A DNA stretch of 7,488 bases from Neisseriaceae bacterium (GCA_017989485.1 JAGNPU010000083.1:1-7488), one strand, 5' to 3'; positions 1 to 6,235 are shown, counted from the stretch's first letter. A program made the numbers and translations. Notes: a model not told the origin generated them from the letters alone.

Positions 1-660
1 CCCAACGTGTTGATTAAGGTGCCGGCCACCGACGCCGGGATTGCGGCCTTGACCCAGCTGGTGGCGGCGGGCGTGAACGTCAACCTGACGCTGCTGTTCT
101 CTTTGCGGCAGGTGCATAAGGCTTATGACGCCTATGTGCAAGGGTTGATTGAGCGCATGGGGCAGGGTAACGCCTTGGATGAGGTGTTTGTGGTGGCCAG
201 CTTCTTCCTGTCGCGCATCGACGCCACCCTTGACCCGACCTTGCCTGAAGGATTACAAGGCAAGGTGGCCGTGGCCTTAGCCAAGGCCGCATTTGCCCAG
301 TGGCAGGCGTTTTTTGAGGGGGCCCCGTTTAAGGCCCTGGCCTCACGCGGCGCGCGCGTATTGCCCCTGTTGTGGGCCTCTACCGGCACCAAAAACAAGG
401 CGTATTCGGACGTGATGTATGTGGAAGAAGTCATGGGGGCACCGACGATTAACACCGTGCCCGCGGCCACGTTAGAGGCGTTTGTGCATCATGGCCAAGG
501 CCGTTTAAGCCTCATCGAAAACGTGGCCACGGCCCAGCAGGTATTGGCCGATACGGCGGCGCTGGGCATTGACTTAGAAGGGCTGGCCTTAAGGCTACAG
601 CAAGAAGGCCTGGTCGGCTTTGACGACGCTTTTGCCAAACTTCTGGCGTTGGTGGCCTAG
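1..660 (+). CDS. tal: Transaldolase, C-terminal 219 residues (5' end outside window)
   Basis: Transaldolase moves a three-carbon dihydroxyacetone unit between sugar phosphates in the non-oxidative pentose phosphate pathway, in the cytosol. The frame is open from base 1, so the first in-window ATG or GTG is not the true start. About 130 N-terminal residues should be missing if the protein has the roughly 350-residue length of the long transaldolase class. Seen: NVLIKVPATDAG at the left edge, where the Lys at visible residue 6 aligns with the Schiff-base lysine of transaldolases (Lys132 in E. coli TalB). After it come GVNVNLTLLFS, VASFFLSRID, and the stretch WASTGTKNKAYSDV with YVEEVMG, typical of this class, then NTVPAATLEAF. 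The gene ends with TAG, 3 nt before the next start, so the two are probably cotranscribed. No frameshift is seen. The family call is firm; the subclass comes from recalled family patterns. Confidence 0.95.
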   Translation, partial: PNVLIKVPATDAGIAALTQLVAAGVNVNLTLLFSLRQVHKAYDAYVQGLIERMGQGNALDEVFVVASFFLSRIDATLDPTLPEGLQGKVAVALAKAAFAQWQAFFEGAPFKALASRGARVLPLLWASTGTKNKAYSDVMYVEEVMGAPTINTVPAATLEAFVHHGQGRLSLIENVATAQQVLADTAALGIDLEGLALRLQQEGLVGFDDAFAKLLALVA

Positions 661-663
661 GCC

Positions 664-1224
664 ATGCTGTTATTAATCGATCAAGATGGCGTACTGGCCG
701 ACTTTGAGCAAGGGCTGCGGTTAAAGTGGCGGGCCGCCTATAGCGACGTTGCGCCGCTGCCGCCCGAGGCGCGGCGGTCTTTTCGGGCCTCTATGGACTA
801 TCCTGAGCACCTGCGCGCGCGGGTGGGGGCGGTGTGTTACGCGCCCGGTTTTTTTCGAGACCTGCCGCCGGTGTCGGGGGCGGTTGCCGCCATTAAGGCC
901 TTGGTGGCGGCGGGCCACGACGTGCGCATTTGCACCTCGCCGCTGTTGCAAAACCCCTATTGCGTGGCCGAGAAATACCAGTGGGTCGCGCATCACCTCG
1001 GGCCGGAATGGCCAGAAAAAATGATTTTAACCAAGGACAAAACCCTGGTTCAGGGCGATTATTTAATCGACGACAAGCCCGACATTATGGGCAGCTTAAC
1101 CCCGGTGTGGCAGCAGCTGCTGTACGATGCCACCTATAATCAGACGGTTACGCACCTGCCGCGGATGCGGTGGGATGAGCCAGAAGGCTGGCAGCACTTA
1201 TTGGCGCCACCGCCGTGCGTTTAG
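664..1224 (+). CDS. HAD-family 5'(3')-deoxyribonucleotidase-like phosphatase
   Basis: A 186-residue protein resembling the 5'(3')-deoxyribonucleotidase (NT5C) branch of the HAD superfamily. These soluble enzymes remove phosphate from (deoxy)nucleoside monophosphates. All HAD motifs are visible. Motif I is DQDGVLADF, with nucleophile Asp6 and acid/base Asp8. Motif II is the Thr/Ser of ICTSPL (Thr91). Motif III is a Lys within LTKDKT (residues 122-127). Motif IV is LIDDKPD, with metal-binding Asp136 and Asp137. The cap is a short helical insert at about residues 15-70, as in the NT5C group. The length is normal for that group. The ATG at 664 is preferred because motif I begins at residue 6; the ribosome binding site is weak, which suits translational coupling to tal 3 nt upstream. 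The pairing with transaldolase could link pentose and nucleotide metabolism, but that is inference and the natural substrate cannot be read from sequence. Confidence 0.85.
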   Translation: MLLLIDQDGVLADFEQGLRLKWRAAYSDVAPLPPEARRSFRASMDYPEHLRARVGAVCYAPGFFRDLPPVSGAVAAIKALVAAGHDVRICTSPLLQNPYCVAEKYQWVAHHLGPEWPEKMILTKDKTLVQGDYLIDDKPDIMGSLTPVWQQLLYDATYNQTVTHLPRMRWDEPEGWQHLLAPPPCV

Positions 1225-1227
1225 CCA

Positions 1228-1256
1228 TTGCTCTTTAAGCTAATGTCTTGGATAAT
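1228..1256 (+). promoter_or_regulatory. Candidate sigma-70 promoter for the peptidase operon
   Basis: A -35-like TTGCTC (1228-1233) and a -10-like GATAAT (1251-1256, five of six consensus bases) are separated by 17 nt. Transcription would start near 1263, leaving a leader of about 68 nt before the ATG at 1331. It lies just past the stop of the upstream HAD gene. The -35 matches at only three positions, so this is a by-eye prediction. Confidence 0.4.
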
Positions 1257-1270
1257 AAAGCATAACTTTG

Positions 1271-1301
1271 AAGCCATCTTGCTCAGTGAGGTGGTTTTTT
1301 T
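1271..1301 (+). terminator. Terminator-like hairpin with T-run in the peptidase leader
   Basis: Arm CCATCTT (1274-1280) can pair with GAGGTGG (1288-1294) around a 7-nt loop, using two G-U pairs. Seven T residues follow (1295-1301), and the flanking AAG can extend the stem into the T-run. It could end the tal-HAD transcript about 50 nt after its last stop codon. It also lies downstream of the candidate promoter at 1228-1256, so it could instead attenuate the peptidase operon. The stem is only moderately stable. Confidence 0.35.
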
Positions 1302-1325
1302 ATGTGTGCCTTTTTCCCTCATTAG
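1302..1325 (+). promoter_or_regulatory. Possible seven-codon leader ORF before the peptidase gene
   Basis: ATG at 1302 opens a tiny frame reading MCAFFPH and closing with TAG at 1323-1325, 5 nt before the peptidase ATG at 1331. A Shine-Dalgarno-like GAGG (1288-1291) lies 10 nt upstream. The peptidase ATG has no recognisable ribosome binding site of its own, so termination and reinitiation from this mini-ORF would explain its translation. The two frames differ. This is speculative: short ORFs of this kind arise easily by chance, and the same GAGG could serve an in-frame GTG of the peptidase at 1304. Confidence 0.15.
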
Positions 1326-1330
1326 CGATC

Positions 1331-3361
1331 ATGACTACAGACCCCTATCAGCATTTAGAATCATTGGATGAATCCACGCTGGCCTTTGTGGCCGAAGCAA
1401 ACCACCAAACCCAACACACCTTCATGCAGTCGCCCTATTTTCATGACACCGCCCAAGCGGTCTTGCAGACCTTGCAAGACGAGAAGCAAATTCCTTTTTG
1501 CCAAGAACACCGCGCCAGCATGTACCATTTCTATCAGTGTGCCGACTACCCCAAAGGCGTGTATCGGGTTGCCTCAACCACGACGTACCGCGCGGGGATG
1601 CCTGACTGGCAGGTGTTGTTTAACGTGGCCGACTTCGACGCCATTTTGAATGATGACGTGTATTTGGATGGCGTGTCCCACTATGTGGCGCAACCGCTGC
1701 GGGTATTGCTCAGCCTGAGTGCGGCCGGACGTGATGCGGCGTATACGGTAGAGTTTGATTTGGCCACGGGCCAGATAGTGCCCGGCGGACTGCATTTTCC
1801 CTTGGGCAAAAACCACATCGCCTGGCGCGATGAGGACAGCGTGTGGGTGTGTCCCGCCTGGGACGAGCGTCAGTGTACCGAAGCGGGCTACTCGCGCGAA
1901 GTGTGGTTGATCGAGCGGGGGCAAAGCTTTAGCGAGGGCACGCCGGTGTATCAAATTGACCACAGCGACATGATGGTCAACGCCTGGCGTTATTTAGACC
2001 CTAAGGGCACGCCGATCGATTTGATTGAGGCGGCCAGCAGTTTTTTTCAAAAAACCTATTTGGTGGTCGGGCCAGACTTACAGCCGGTGCCGTTACGGCT
2101 GCCGAAAACCAGTGAAATCGTAGGCTATATTGCCGGCCAGCTGTTGGTGCGCCTGACCGAAGACTGGTCGCGCAACAAGCACAGCTACCGCGCCGGCAGC
2201 CTGTTGGCCTTGCCCTTGAATAAGGGCATGTTGAAAACCGCCGTGGTGCTGTTTGAGCCGACCGAAACCCAAGCCCTAGAGTGTGTTGAAACCACCAAAA
2301 ACCATATCGTGTTGAATTTGCTGGATGGGGTGCAGGGCCGTTTGGCCGTTTGGCGCTACGACGCCCAAGGCTGGCATGCTTTGGCCAGCCCCAACCTGCC
2401 TAGCGGCGCCATCGACATGGTGGATCAGCCTTGGGGCAGCGATTTGATTTACGTGGCCTGCAGCGATTTTGTGACCCCGCTGACGCTGTTTGCCCTAGAC
2501 GTTTCTTTAATGGAGCTGGTGGTGGTGCGACGCCAGCCCAAACAGTTTGACGCCACCGGCGTTGAGGTGGCGCAACATTGGGCCACCAGCGCCGACGGCG
2601 TGGCCATTCCCTATTTTTGGGTGGGCAAACAGGCAGGGCCAGACACGCCGACTTTGGTGTACGTTTACGGTGGCTTTGGGGTGGCGGAACTGCCGCATTA
2701 CCTCGGCACCATCGGCAAGCATTGGGTGGAGCAGGGCGGCGCGTTTGTGTTGGCCAACGTGCGTGGCGGCGGAGAATTCGGTCCGCGTTGGCACAAGGCG
2801 GCCCAGGGACATAACAAGCACAAAAGCGTGGACGATTTGCTGGCGGTAGTGGCCGATTTGAGCGCCAGCGGCCGCAGCAGCGCCGCCAAAATCGCCATTC
2901 AGGGCGGCAGCAACGGTGGCCTCATGGTGGCCAGCGCCTATGTGCGCGCGCCCGAGTGTTTGGGGGCCATGGTGTGCGAAGTGCCGTTGACCGACATGTT
3001 GCGCTATGACGAACTGTATGCCGGCGCGAGCTGGATAGAAGAATATGGCGACCCGAAAAAAGCGGGGGATCAGGCCAGCCTGAAGGCCCTGTCGCCTTAT
3101 CACCAAGTGGACGCGACCAAGGCCTATCCGCCGGTGTTGTTGACCACCAGCCTGACCGACGACCGGGTTCACCCCGGCCATGCGATCAAGCTGTACGCCA
3201 AGCTGAAGGCGCAGCACACGCCGGCCTATTTGTACGTCAGCGACAGCGGCGGCCACACCGGCAACGGCACCCAAAAGCAAACCGCAGAAGAGGTGGCGGT
3301 GATTTTGGCTTTTTTAAAAAACAGCTTGGGTTGTGCAGCCATGAGCGACATGAACGACTAA
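1331..3361 (+). CDS. Prolyl oligopeptidase family (S9A) serine peptidase
   Basis: A 676-residue cytosolic serine peptidase of the prolyl oligopeptidase family, whose members cleave short peptides, often after proline. The N-terminal part (about 1-410) should form the gating beta-propeller and the C-terminal part the alpha/beta-hydrolase domain. Seen there: YVYGGFG (444-450), NVRGGGEFG (476-484), the nucleophile elbow GGSNGG with Ser527, the Asp pair 610-611 in TDDRVHP, and His642 in GGHTGNG. The triad is complete. The frame is open upstream to a TTG at 1268, but that would fall about 5 nt from the predicted transcription start. The 21-residue extension is also absent from what I recall of the family, whose N-terminus resembles TDPYQHLE. 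I therefore chose the ATG at 1331; GTG at 1304 is an alternative. No convincing signal peptide is seen from this start. Its substrate specificity (prolyl endopeptidase or a relative) is not resolved. It heads an apparent operon with a transporter and a thioredoxin-like gene. Confidence 0.9.
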   Translation: MTTDPYQHLESLDESTLAFVAEANHQTQHTFMQSPYFHDTAQAVLQTLQDEKQIPFCQEHRASMYHFYQCADYPKGVYRVASTTTYRAGMPDWQVLFNVADFDAILNDDVYLDGVSHYVAQPLRVLLSLSAAGRDAAYTVEFDLATGQIVPGGLHFPLGKNHIAWRDEDSVWVCPAWDERQCTEAGYSREVWLIERGQSFSEGTPVYQIDHSDMMVNAWRYLDPKGTPIDLIEAASSFFQKTYLVVGPDLQPVPLRLPKTSEIVGYIAGQLLVRLTEDWSRNKHSYRAGSLLALPLNKGMLKTAVVLFEPTETQALECVETTKNHIVLNLLDGVQGRLAVWRYDAQGWHALASPNLPSGAIDMVDQPWGSDLIYVACSDFVTPLTLFALDVSLMELVVVRRQPKQFDATGVEVAQHWATSADGVAIPYFWVGKQAGPDTPTLVYVYGGFGVAELPHYLGTIGKHWVEQGGAFVLANVRGGGEFGPRWHKAAQGHNKHKSVDDLLAVVADLSASGRSSAAKIAIQGGSNGGLMVASAYVRAPECLGAMVCEVPLTDMLRYDELYAGASWIEEYGDPKKAGDQASLKALSPYHQVDATKAYPPVLLTTSLTDDRVHPGHAIKLYAKLKAQHTPAYLYVSDSGGHTGNGTQKQTAEEVAVILAFLKNSLGCAAMSDMND

Positions 3362-3374
3362 GGAATTGACCATG
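3359..3374 (+). promoter_or_regulatory. Ribosome binding site fixing the AEC transporter start
   Basis: AAGGA (3360-3364) overlaps the TAA stop of the peptidase gene (3359-3361) and lies 7 nt from the ATG at 3372. This favours that ATG over the in-frame TTG at 3366, which is too close to the site. Confidence 0.75.
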
Positions 3375-4310
3375 GGGTTTGTGACCACCTTATCCTCGGT
3401 GAGCATTATGGGGGTGATGATTTTGATTGGGATGTTGCTGCGGCGCAATCGGCCTTTGTCGATAGAAACCCAGGGCATGCTGATTCAAATCATCGTCAAT
3501 GTGGCCTTGCCATGCATTATTTTGTCTAGCATTTTTAATTTCAAAATGGATGGTGAGATGTTTAAGCTGGTGTTGCTGACCTTTGTCGGTGCGGCGGGCT
3601 TAAATACGGTGGCGCTGCTGTGCAGTTGGGCCTTGGCCAAAGGCCTGGGGTATGAGGCCCGACGGGCGCGTCAAATCAGCATTATTTCGTCTTTGGGCAA
3701 CACCGGCTTTATTGGCATTCCCCTGTGCGCCATTTTGTTTGGGCCTAAGGGCGCCTTACTGGCGGCCGTGTTTGATGCGGGCATGGACTTTGTGCTGTGG
3801 TCTTTGGGCATCTTCATGCTGCAAAAAGACAGTCGGTTCTCGTTCCGGTCGTTAAAGGCCATGGTCAACATCCCGATGATGGCCATTGTGCTGGGCCTGG
3901 GGCTAGGGTTTATCCAGTTTGAAGCGCCGCAGTTTCTGATTGCCTTAACCACCATGTTGGCCAACGTGGCCAGCCCGCTGGCGATGATTTACATTGGGCT
4001 CTTGGTGCCGGGCATGTGGCCCAAAATCCGCACCATGCCCAAGCAGTCATTCGGCATGCCGCTGCTGTTCAAGCTGTTTGGGGTGCCGCTGTTGGCCATC
4101 CTCATGGTCAGCCTGTTTGACCTGGACCTGACCCTGGCGCAGGTGATTTTGGTGCAGGCGACCATGCCCACCATTGCGCTGGCGTCCATTGTGTTTCACA
4201 AGTATGACGGCGATGTGGATTTGGCCGCCTCGACGACGATTGTGTCGACGCTGCTGGCCTTGGTGACCATACCCATTATGGTGTGGGTTGGCACCACGCT
4301 GGTATTTTAA
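3372..4310 (+). CDS. AEC-family (auxin efflux carrier type) inner-membrane transporter
   Basis: A 312-residue, strongly hydrophobic protein of the AEC family of the bile/arsenite/riboflavin transporter group. Characterised bacterial members move organic acids such as malate or malonate, and many are uncharacterised. About 8-10 membrane segments are visible, in two halves joined by a more polar stretch around residues 150-165 (KDSRFSFRSLK). Typical motifs are seen: NVALP (43-47) in the first half, the central GNTGFIGIP (109-117), YIGLLVPG (207-214), and QATMPTIAL (262-270), the counterpart in the second half. A positive patch, LLRRNR, follows the first helix and a second, YEARRARQ, precedes the GNTGF segment. 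The length is normal. The start is set by the AAGGA site. The gene begins 10 nt after the peptidase stop and ends 8 nt before the thioredoxin-like gene, implying one transcript. The substrate cannot be assigned; linkage to a peptidase is not enough to call it a peptide or amino acid exporter. Confidence 0.9.
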   Translation: MGFVTTLSSVSIMGVMILIGMLLRRNRPLSIETQGMLIQIIVNVALPCIILSSIFNFKMDGEMFKLVLLTFVGAAGLNTVALLCSWALAKGLGYEARRARQISIISSLGNTGFIGIPLCAILFGPKGALLAAVFDAGMDFVLWSLGIFMLQKDSRFSFRSLKAMVNIPMMAIVLGLGLGFIQFEAPQFLIALTTMLANVASPLAMIYIGLLVPGMWPKIRTMPKQSFGMPLLFKLFGVPLLAILMVSLFDLDLTLAQVILVQATMPTIALASIVFHKYDGDVDLAASTTIVSTLLALVTIPIMVWVGTTLVF

Positions 4311-4321
4311 GGACCCATATG
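4308..4321 (+). promoter_or_regulatory. Ribosome binding site fixing the thioredoxin-like start
   Basis: AAGGA (4309-4313) overlaps the TAA stop of the transporter (4308-4310) and lies 5 nt from the ATG at 4319. It rules against the longer in-frame GTG at 4283, which would overlap the transporter's coding end and add a polar leader ahead of the membrane anchor. Confidence 0.75.
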
Positions 4322-4822
4322 ACCCAAAAATTAGGCCGCTGGTTGAAAAACCTGTTCAAATGGGCGCTGCTGTTTTTGCTGATCAGCACCGCCGTAGACT
4401 GGTATCGACGGCCGGTGCAGCCAGAGCCACAGGCCTATCATCTGGCCAATCTAGACGGACAGGCTTTTTCGCTGGCCGAGCGCAGTCAAAAAGCACCCAT
4501 CGTGCTGTATTTTTGGGGGACTTGGTGCCCGATCTGCACGCTGACCTCGCCCAATATGCAAAGAATGGTGGCGGCCGGCGTGCCGGTGATCAGCGTGGCC
4601 ATGCAGTCGGGTGATGAGGCCGAGGTGCGCCAATATTTGGCCGACAATGGCTACACCTTCGAAACCGTCAACGACCCCCAGGGCAAGATTTCGGGGCAGT
4701 GGCGGGTGAAGGTGACGCCGACGGTGGTGATTGTGTATCAGGGCCAGATGAACACCAGCGTGACCGGCTACACCAGCTACTGGGGCCTGCGCGCCCGAAT
4801 GTGGCTGGCGCGGGTGCTGTAG
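4319..4822 (+). CDS. ScsD/TlpA-like membrane-anchored thiol-disulfide oxidoreductase
   Basis: A 167-residue protein with a positively charged N-terminus (KLGRWLKNLFK), one hydrophobic segment at about residues 12-26, and a thioredoxin fold that should face the periplasm. The redox site is WGTWCPIC, with Cys70 and Cys73. The cis-proline loop is KVTPT (Pro134). A strand-turn region reading VIVYQGQ follows, with GYTSYWGLRAR near the end. The short length, the F/W-G-TWCxxC-TSP pattern and the uncleaved anchor match the ScsD-like protein disulfide oxidoreductase group, related to TlpA and DsbE. Members reduce or oxidise periplasmic cysteines, in some bacteria linked to copper or redox stress. No DsbD- or ScsB-type electron donor is visible in this window, so the direction of its chemistry is not known. 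It is the last gene of the apparent peptidase-transporter operon. The nearest clear terminator lies about 340 nt downstream, beyond a repeat-rich spacer. Confidence 0.85.
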   Translation: MTQKLGRWLKNLFKWALLFLLISTAVDWYRRPVQPEPQAYHLANLDGQAFSLAERSQKAPIVLYFWGTWCPICTLTSPNMQRMVAAGVPVISVAMQSGDEAEVRQYLADNGYTFETVNDPQGKISGQWRVKVTPTVVIVYQGQMNTSVTGYTSYWGLRARMWLARVL

Positions 4823-4856
4823 GCGAGAGCATGGTTTAGTCACGGCCAACGCGCGG

Positions 4857-4905
4857 ACCCACGGCCCCAGCACCAAGGCTAAACCCCCGTGGGTCGCGAC
4901 CCACG
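4857..4905. repeat. Palindrome and facing inverted repeat, intergenic
   Basis: CGTGGGTCG/CGACCCACG forms a perfect 18-bp palindrome at 4888-4905. Its left half also pairs with an upstream copy: ACCCACGG (4857-4864) is the reverse complement of CCGTGGGT (4887-4894), with further partial matches beyond. This gives two alternative hairpins about 35-80 nt after the thioredoxin-like stop. It resembles dispersed intergenic palindromes of GC-rich proteobacteria. No T-run follows, so it is not a standard terminator. The copy number in the genome is unknown. Confidence 0.6.
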
Positions 4906-4935
4906 CTACGCCAGCTAAGTGTATCCCTAAGCGCC

Positions 4936-5030
4936 GTCATCCTCGCGCAGGCGGGGATCCAGCCAGCCGTAGGCTGGGCCCTGATGGCCGTTAGGCTTAA
5001 GCCCAAAGCCATCCTTAATGCTTCAGGCCC
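4936..5030. repeat. dRS3-like intergenic repeat with nested inverted repeats
   Basis: The core ATCCTCGC-GCAG-GCGGGGAT (4939-4958) is a 20-bp inverted repeat with one G-T mismatch pair. It has the layout of the neisserial dRS3 element (ATTCCC, 8 nt, GGGAAT). Read in reverse it yields the phrase GWIPACARMT, a familiar artefact peptide of such repeats in proteobacterial databases. Next come CCAGCC/GGCTGG (4959-4964 with 4972-4977) and a nested hairpin. In that hairpin GGGCC plus TGA (4976-4984) faces TTCAGGCCC (5022-5030), GATGGC (4983-4988) faces GCCATC (5008-5013), and the 10-bp palindrome GGCTTAAGCC (4994-5003) is in the middle. The structures are read directly; assignment to a named repeat family is inferred. 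Confidence 0.65.
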
Positions 5031-5163
5031 GCTAGAGTGGCTCGATGGCGACAAGGGGATGGGTAAATCACTGCAGCTTACGCGTGGTGAGGTCATTCAA
5101 GTAACCCTGATCAACGGTGGATATACACCTTATTGTCCGCGCCGAGCAGGGTCATCAAGCCAT

Positions 5164-5194
5164 AAAAAAAACCCTTCGCAAGAAGGGTTTTTTT
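5164..5194. terminator. Strong bidirectional intrinsic terminator
   Basis: A 13-bp perfect stem: the arm at 5165-5177 (A-run then CCCTTC) pairs with 5182-5194 (GAAGGG then T-run) around a GCAA tetraloop (5178-5181). The + strand ends in seven T residues and the - strand in eight. It can therefore end transcripts of the + strand operon to its left and of the - strand lipoprotein gene, whose stop is about 11 nt away. Confidence 0.9.
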
Positions 5195-5204
5195 GTGCCT
5201 ATCA

Positions 5205-6146
5205 CTACATGTTTTTCGGTAAGGTGTACTGATCCAGATAATGGATGCGTTTCAATACCTGATCGGTGTCACAGCTCAAGCGATTTTGCTCTTGCGCCTC
5301 GGCATTGCCCCCACCAGCCGACTGGCAGGCACGGGTTTTGGATTGCTGCCAGGTTTTTTGCTCGGTGCTTAGGGTGTCTTTAACCTCGGTAGGCAGGGCC
5401 TTCCATAAGGCGTCTAGATTGTCCTGAGCGTTGGCGTTTTGGCGAATGGCGTTGTTTAAATCACCGGTGTTGGTGCCCTCAGTCGCAGGGGCTGCTTCAT
5501 CGGTCAGCGTGCCGTCCTCGGTCATCTCGGTTTTTTCTTTCAGTAAATCCAACAGTGGATCTTCCGATTCGGTTTTTTGTTTGTTGATGGCGTCTTGGCT
5601 GACGCTGGCAAACAAAATGGCCGACGACAGCATAGACGACAGCTGGGGCACATCATTCACTTTGACTTCCGGCATGGCTTCGGTTTTGCGGATGCTGTAG
5701 CTGATGTCTTTGTTTAACACGCTGCCGGACTGGCTAAACCCAGTGTCCGCCAGGGTGGTTTTCAGGTATTGCGCATAGTCGCTGCGGCCCATGGCTTCGT
5801 AATTGGCTTTGGCCGTTTGCGTCACCGAGGCGGCAAAGCTATAGCCGATTTGGGCCTTGCAAAGGGTGGTGCTGGCGTCGGGGCCGGCTTCGGCGGTCAC
5901 ATTGTTCAATTCAAATCGGGTCGAGGCCAGGTTTTCTTTCACCTGGTTTAAATCATAGAGGCCGGCGGTGGCCTGATTGTGGGCCAAACCATCGAGGATG
6001 TCTTGTTCGACCGCCTGTTGGATGCCCAGGCGGGCGGCTTCAGAGTCACAGCTGAGGTTGGCGGTGTTGGTGTCTGCTTCTTTGTCGCCACAGGCGGCAA
6101 GCAGTAAGGTGGCGGCAAGTGCGCCCACAAGATGGTTCAGTTTCAT
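5205..6146 (-). CDS. Lipoprotein with C-terminal LprI/DUF1311-like domain
   Basis: A 313-residue predicted lipoprotein. The signal peptide MKLNHLVGALAATLLLAAC ends in a lipobox (LAAC), with Cys19 as the lipidated residue. Gly at +2 predicts outer-membrane sorting rather than inner-membrane retention. The C-terminal part (about 240-308) has the layout of the LprI/DUF1311 family: LWKALPTEVKDTL, then EQKTWQQSKTRAC (Trp266, Cys274), then NRLSCDTDQVLKRIHYL (Cys292). Some family members inhibit lysozyme, but many are uncharacterised, so this function is only possible. The N-terminal domain (about 30-190) is not one I recognise; it holds Cys33 and Cys96, so two disulfides, one per domain, are likely. 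An acidic, Thr-rich linker (about 192-230) joins them. The start ATG has an AAGGGG-type ribosome binding site 4 nt upstream. The gene has its own promoter and a terminator just past the stop, so it is probably monocistronic. Confidence 0.8.
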   Translation of the reverse strand: MKLNHLVGALAATLLLAACGDKEADTNTANLSCDSEAARLGIQQAVEQDILDGLAHNQATAGLYDLNQVKENLASTRFELNNVTAEAGPDASTTLCKAQIGYSFAASVTQTAKANYEAMGRSDYAQYLKTTLADTGFSQSGSVLNKDISYSIRKTEAMPEVKVNDVPQLSSMLSSAILFASVSQDAINKQKTESEDPLLDLLKEKTEMTEDGTLTDEAAPATEGTNTGDLNNAIRQNANAQDNLDALWKALPTEVKDTLSTEQKTWQQSKTRACQSAGGGNAEAQEQNRLSCDTDQVLKRIHYLDQYTLPKNM

Positions 6147-6191
6147 AACGCCCCTTTTTCGTGAGTAGATTGGCTAAGCTTCATGCTTGAA

Positions 6192-6220
6192 ATCATAGCA
6201 TAGGCCCTGCTGGGTGTGGC
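6192..6220 (-). promoter_or_regulatory. Extended -10 promoter for the lipoprotein gene
   Basis: On the - strand, TATGAT (6192-6197) is preceded by TGC, giving an extended -10. A weak -35-like GCCACA (6215-6220) lies 17 nt upstream. An inverted repeat ATGCT-9 nt-AGCAT (6183-6187 with 6197-6201) spans the -10 and could be an operator or chance. The promoter lies in the 89-bp gap after dinB, in which I saw no clear dinB terminator. Confidence 0.45.
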
Positions 6221-6235
6221 TGCTTCATTTACCGT

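Larger units (their letters stand above)
4823..5163. other. Gene-free intergenic spacer
   Basis: This stretch lies between convergent genes. Beyond the palindromes and the dRS3-like element described separately, I see no credible gene, tRNA or promoter. The open frames across it (+ strand from 4984, - strand from 5096) cross the inverted repeats, lack ribosome binding sites and look like no family I know. The part from 5031 to 5163 holds only a small inverted repeat, GGTG/CACC, at 5116-5129. Confidence 0.6.

Noticed and set aside
2507..3280. 257-codon - strand frame opposite the peptidase gene
   Set aside because: It is a shadow of a GC-rich coding region; the + strand carries the complete S9A catalytic motifs across the same bases.
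4451..4876. 141-codon - strand frame opposite the thioredoxin-like gene
   Set aside because: It is rich in Arg, His and Pro as expected of an antisense shadow, and the + strand holds the CPIC protein.
4836..5096. 86-codon - strand frame containing GWIPACARMT
   Set aside because: This phrase is the usual translation artefact of dRS3-like intergenic repeats; no ribosome binding site or family match supports a gene.
5116..5129. Small inverted repeat GGTG-6 nt-CACC
   Set aside because: A four-base-pair stem is too short to be meaningful and no T-run or promoter is attached.
4984..5232. 82-codon + strand frame running from the repeat region through the terminator
   Set aside because: It crosses the nested inverted repeats and the intrinsic terminator, has no ribosome binding site, overlaps the end of the lipoprotein gene and resembles no protein family.
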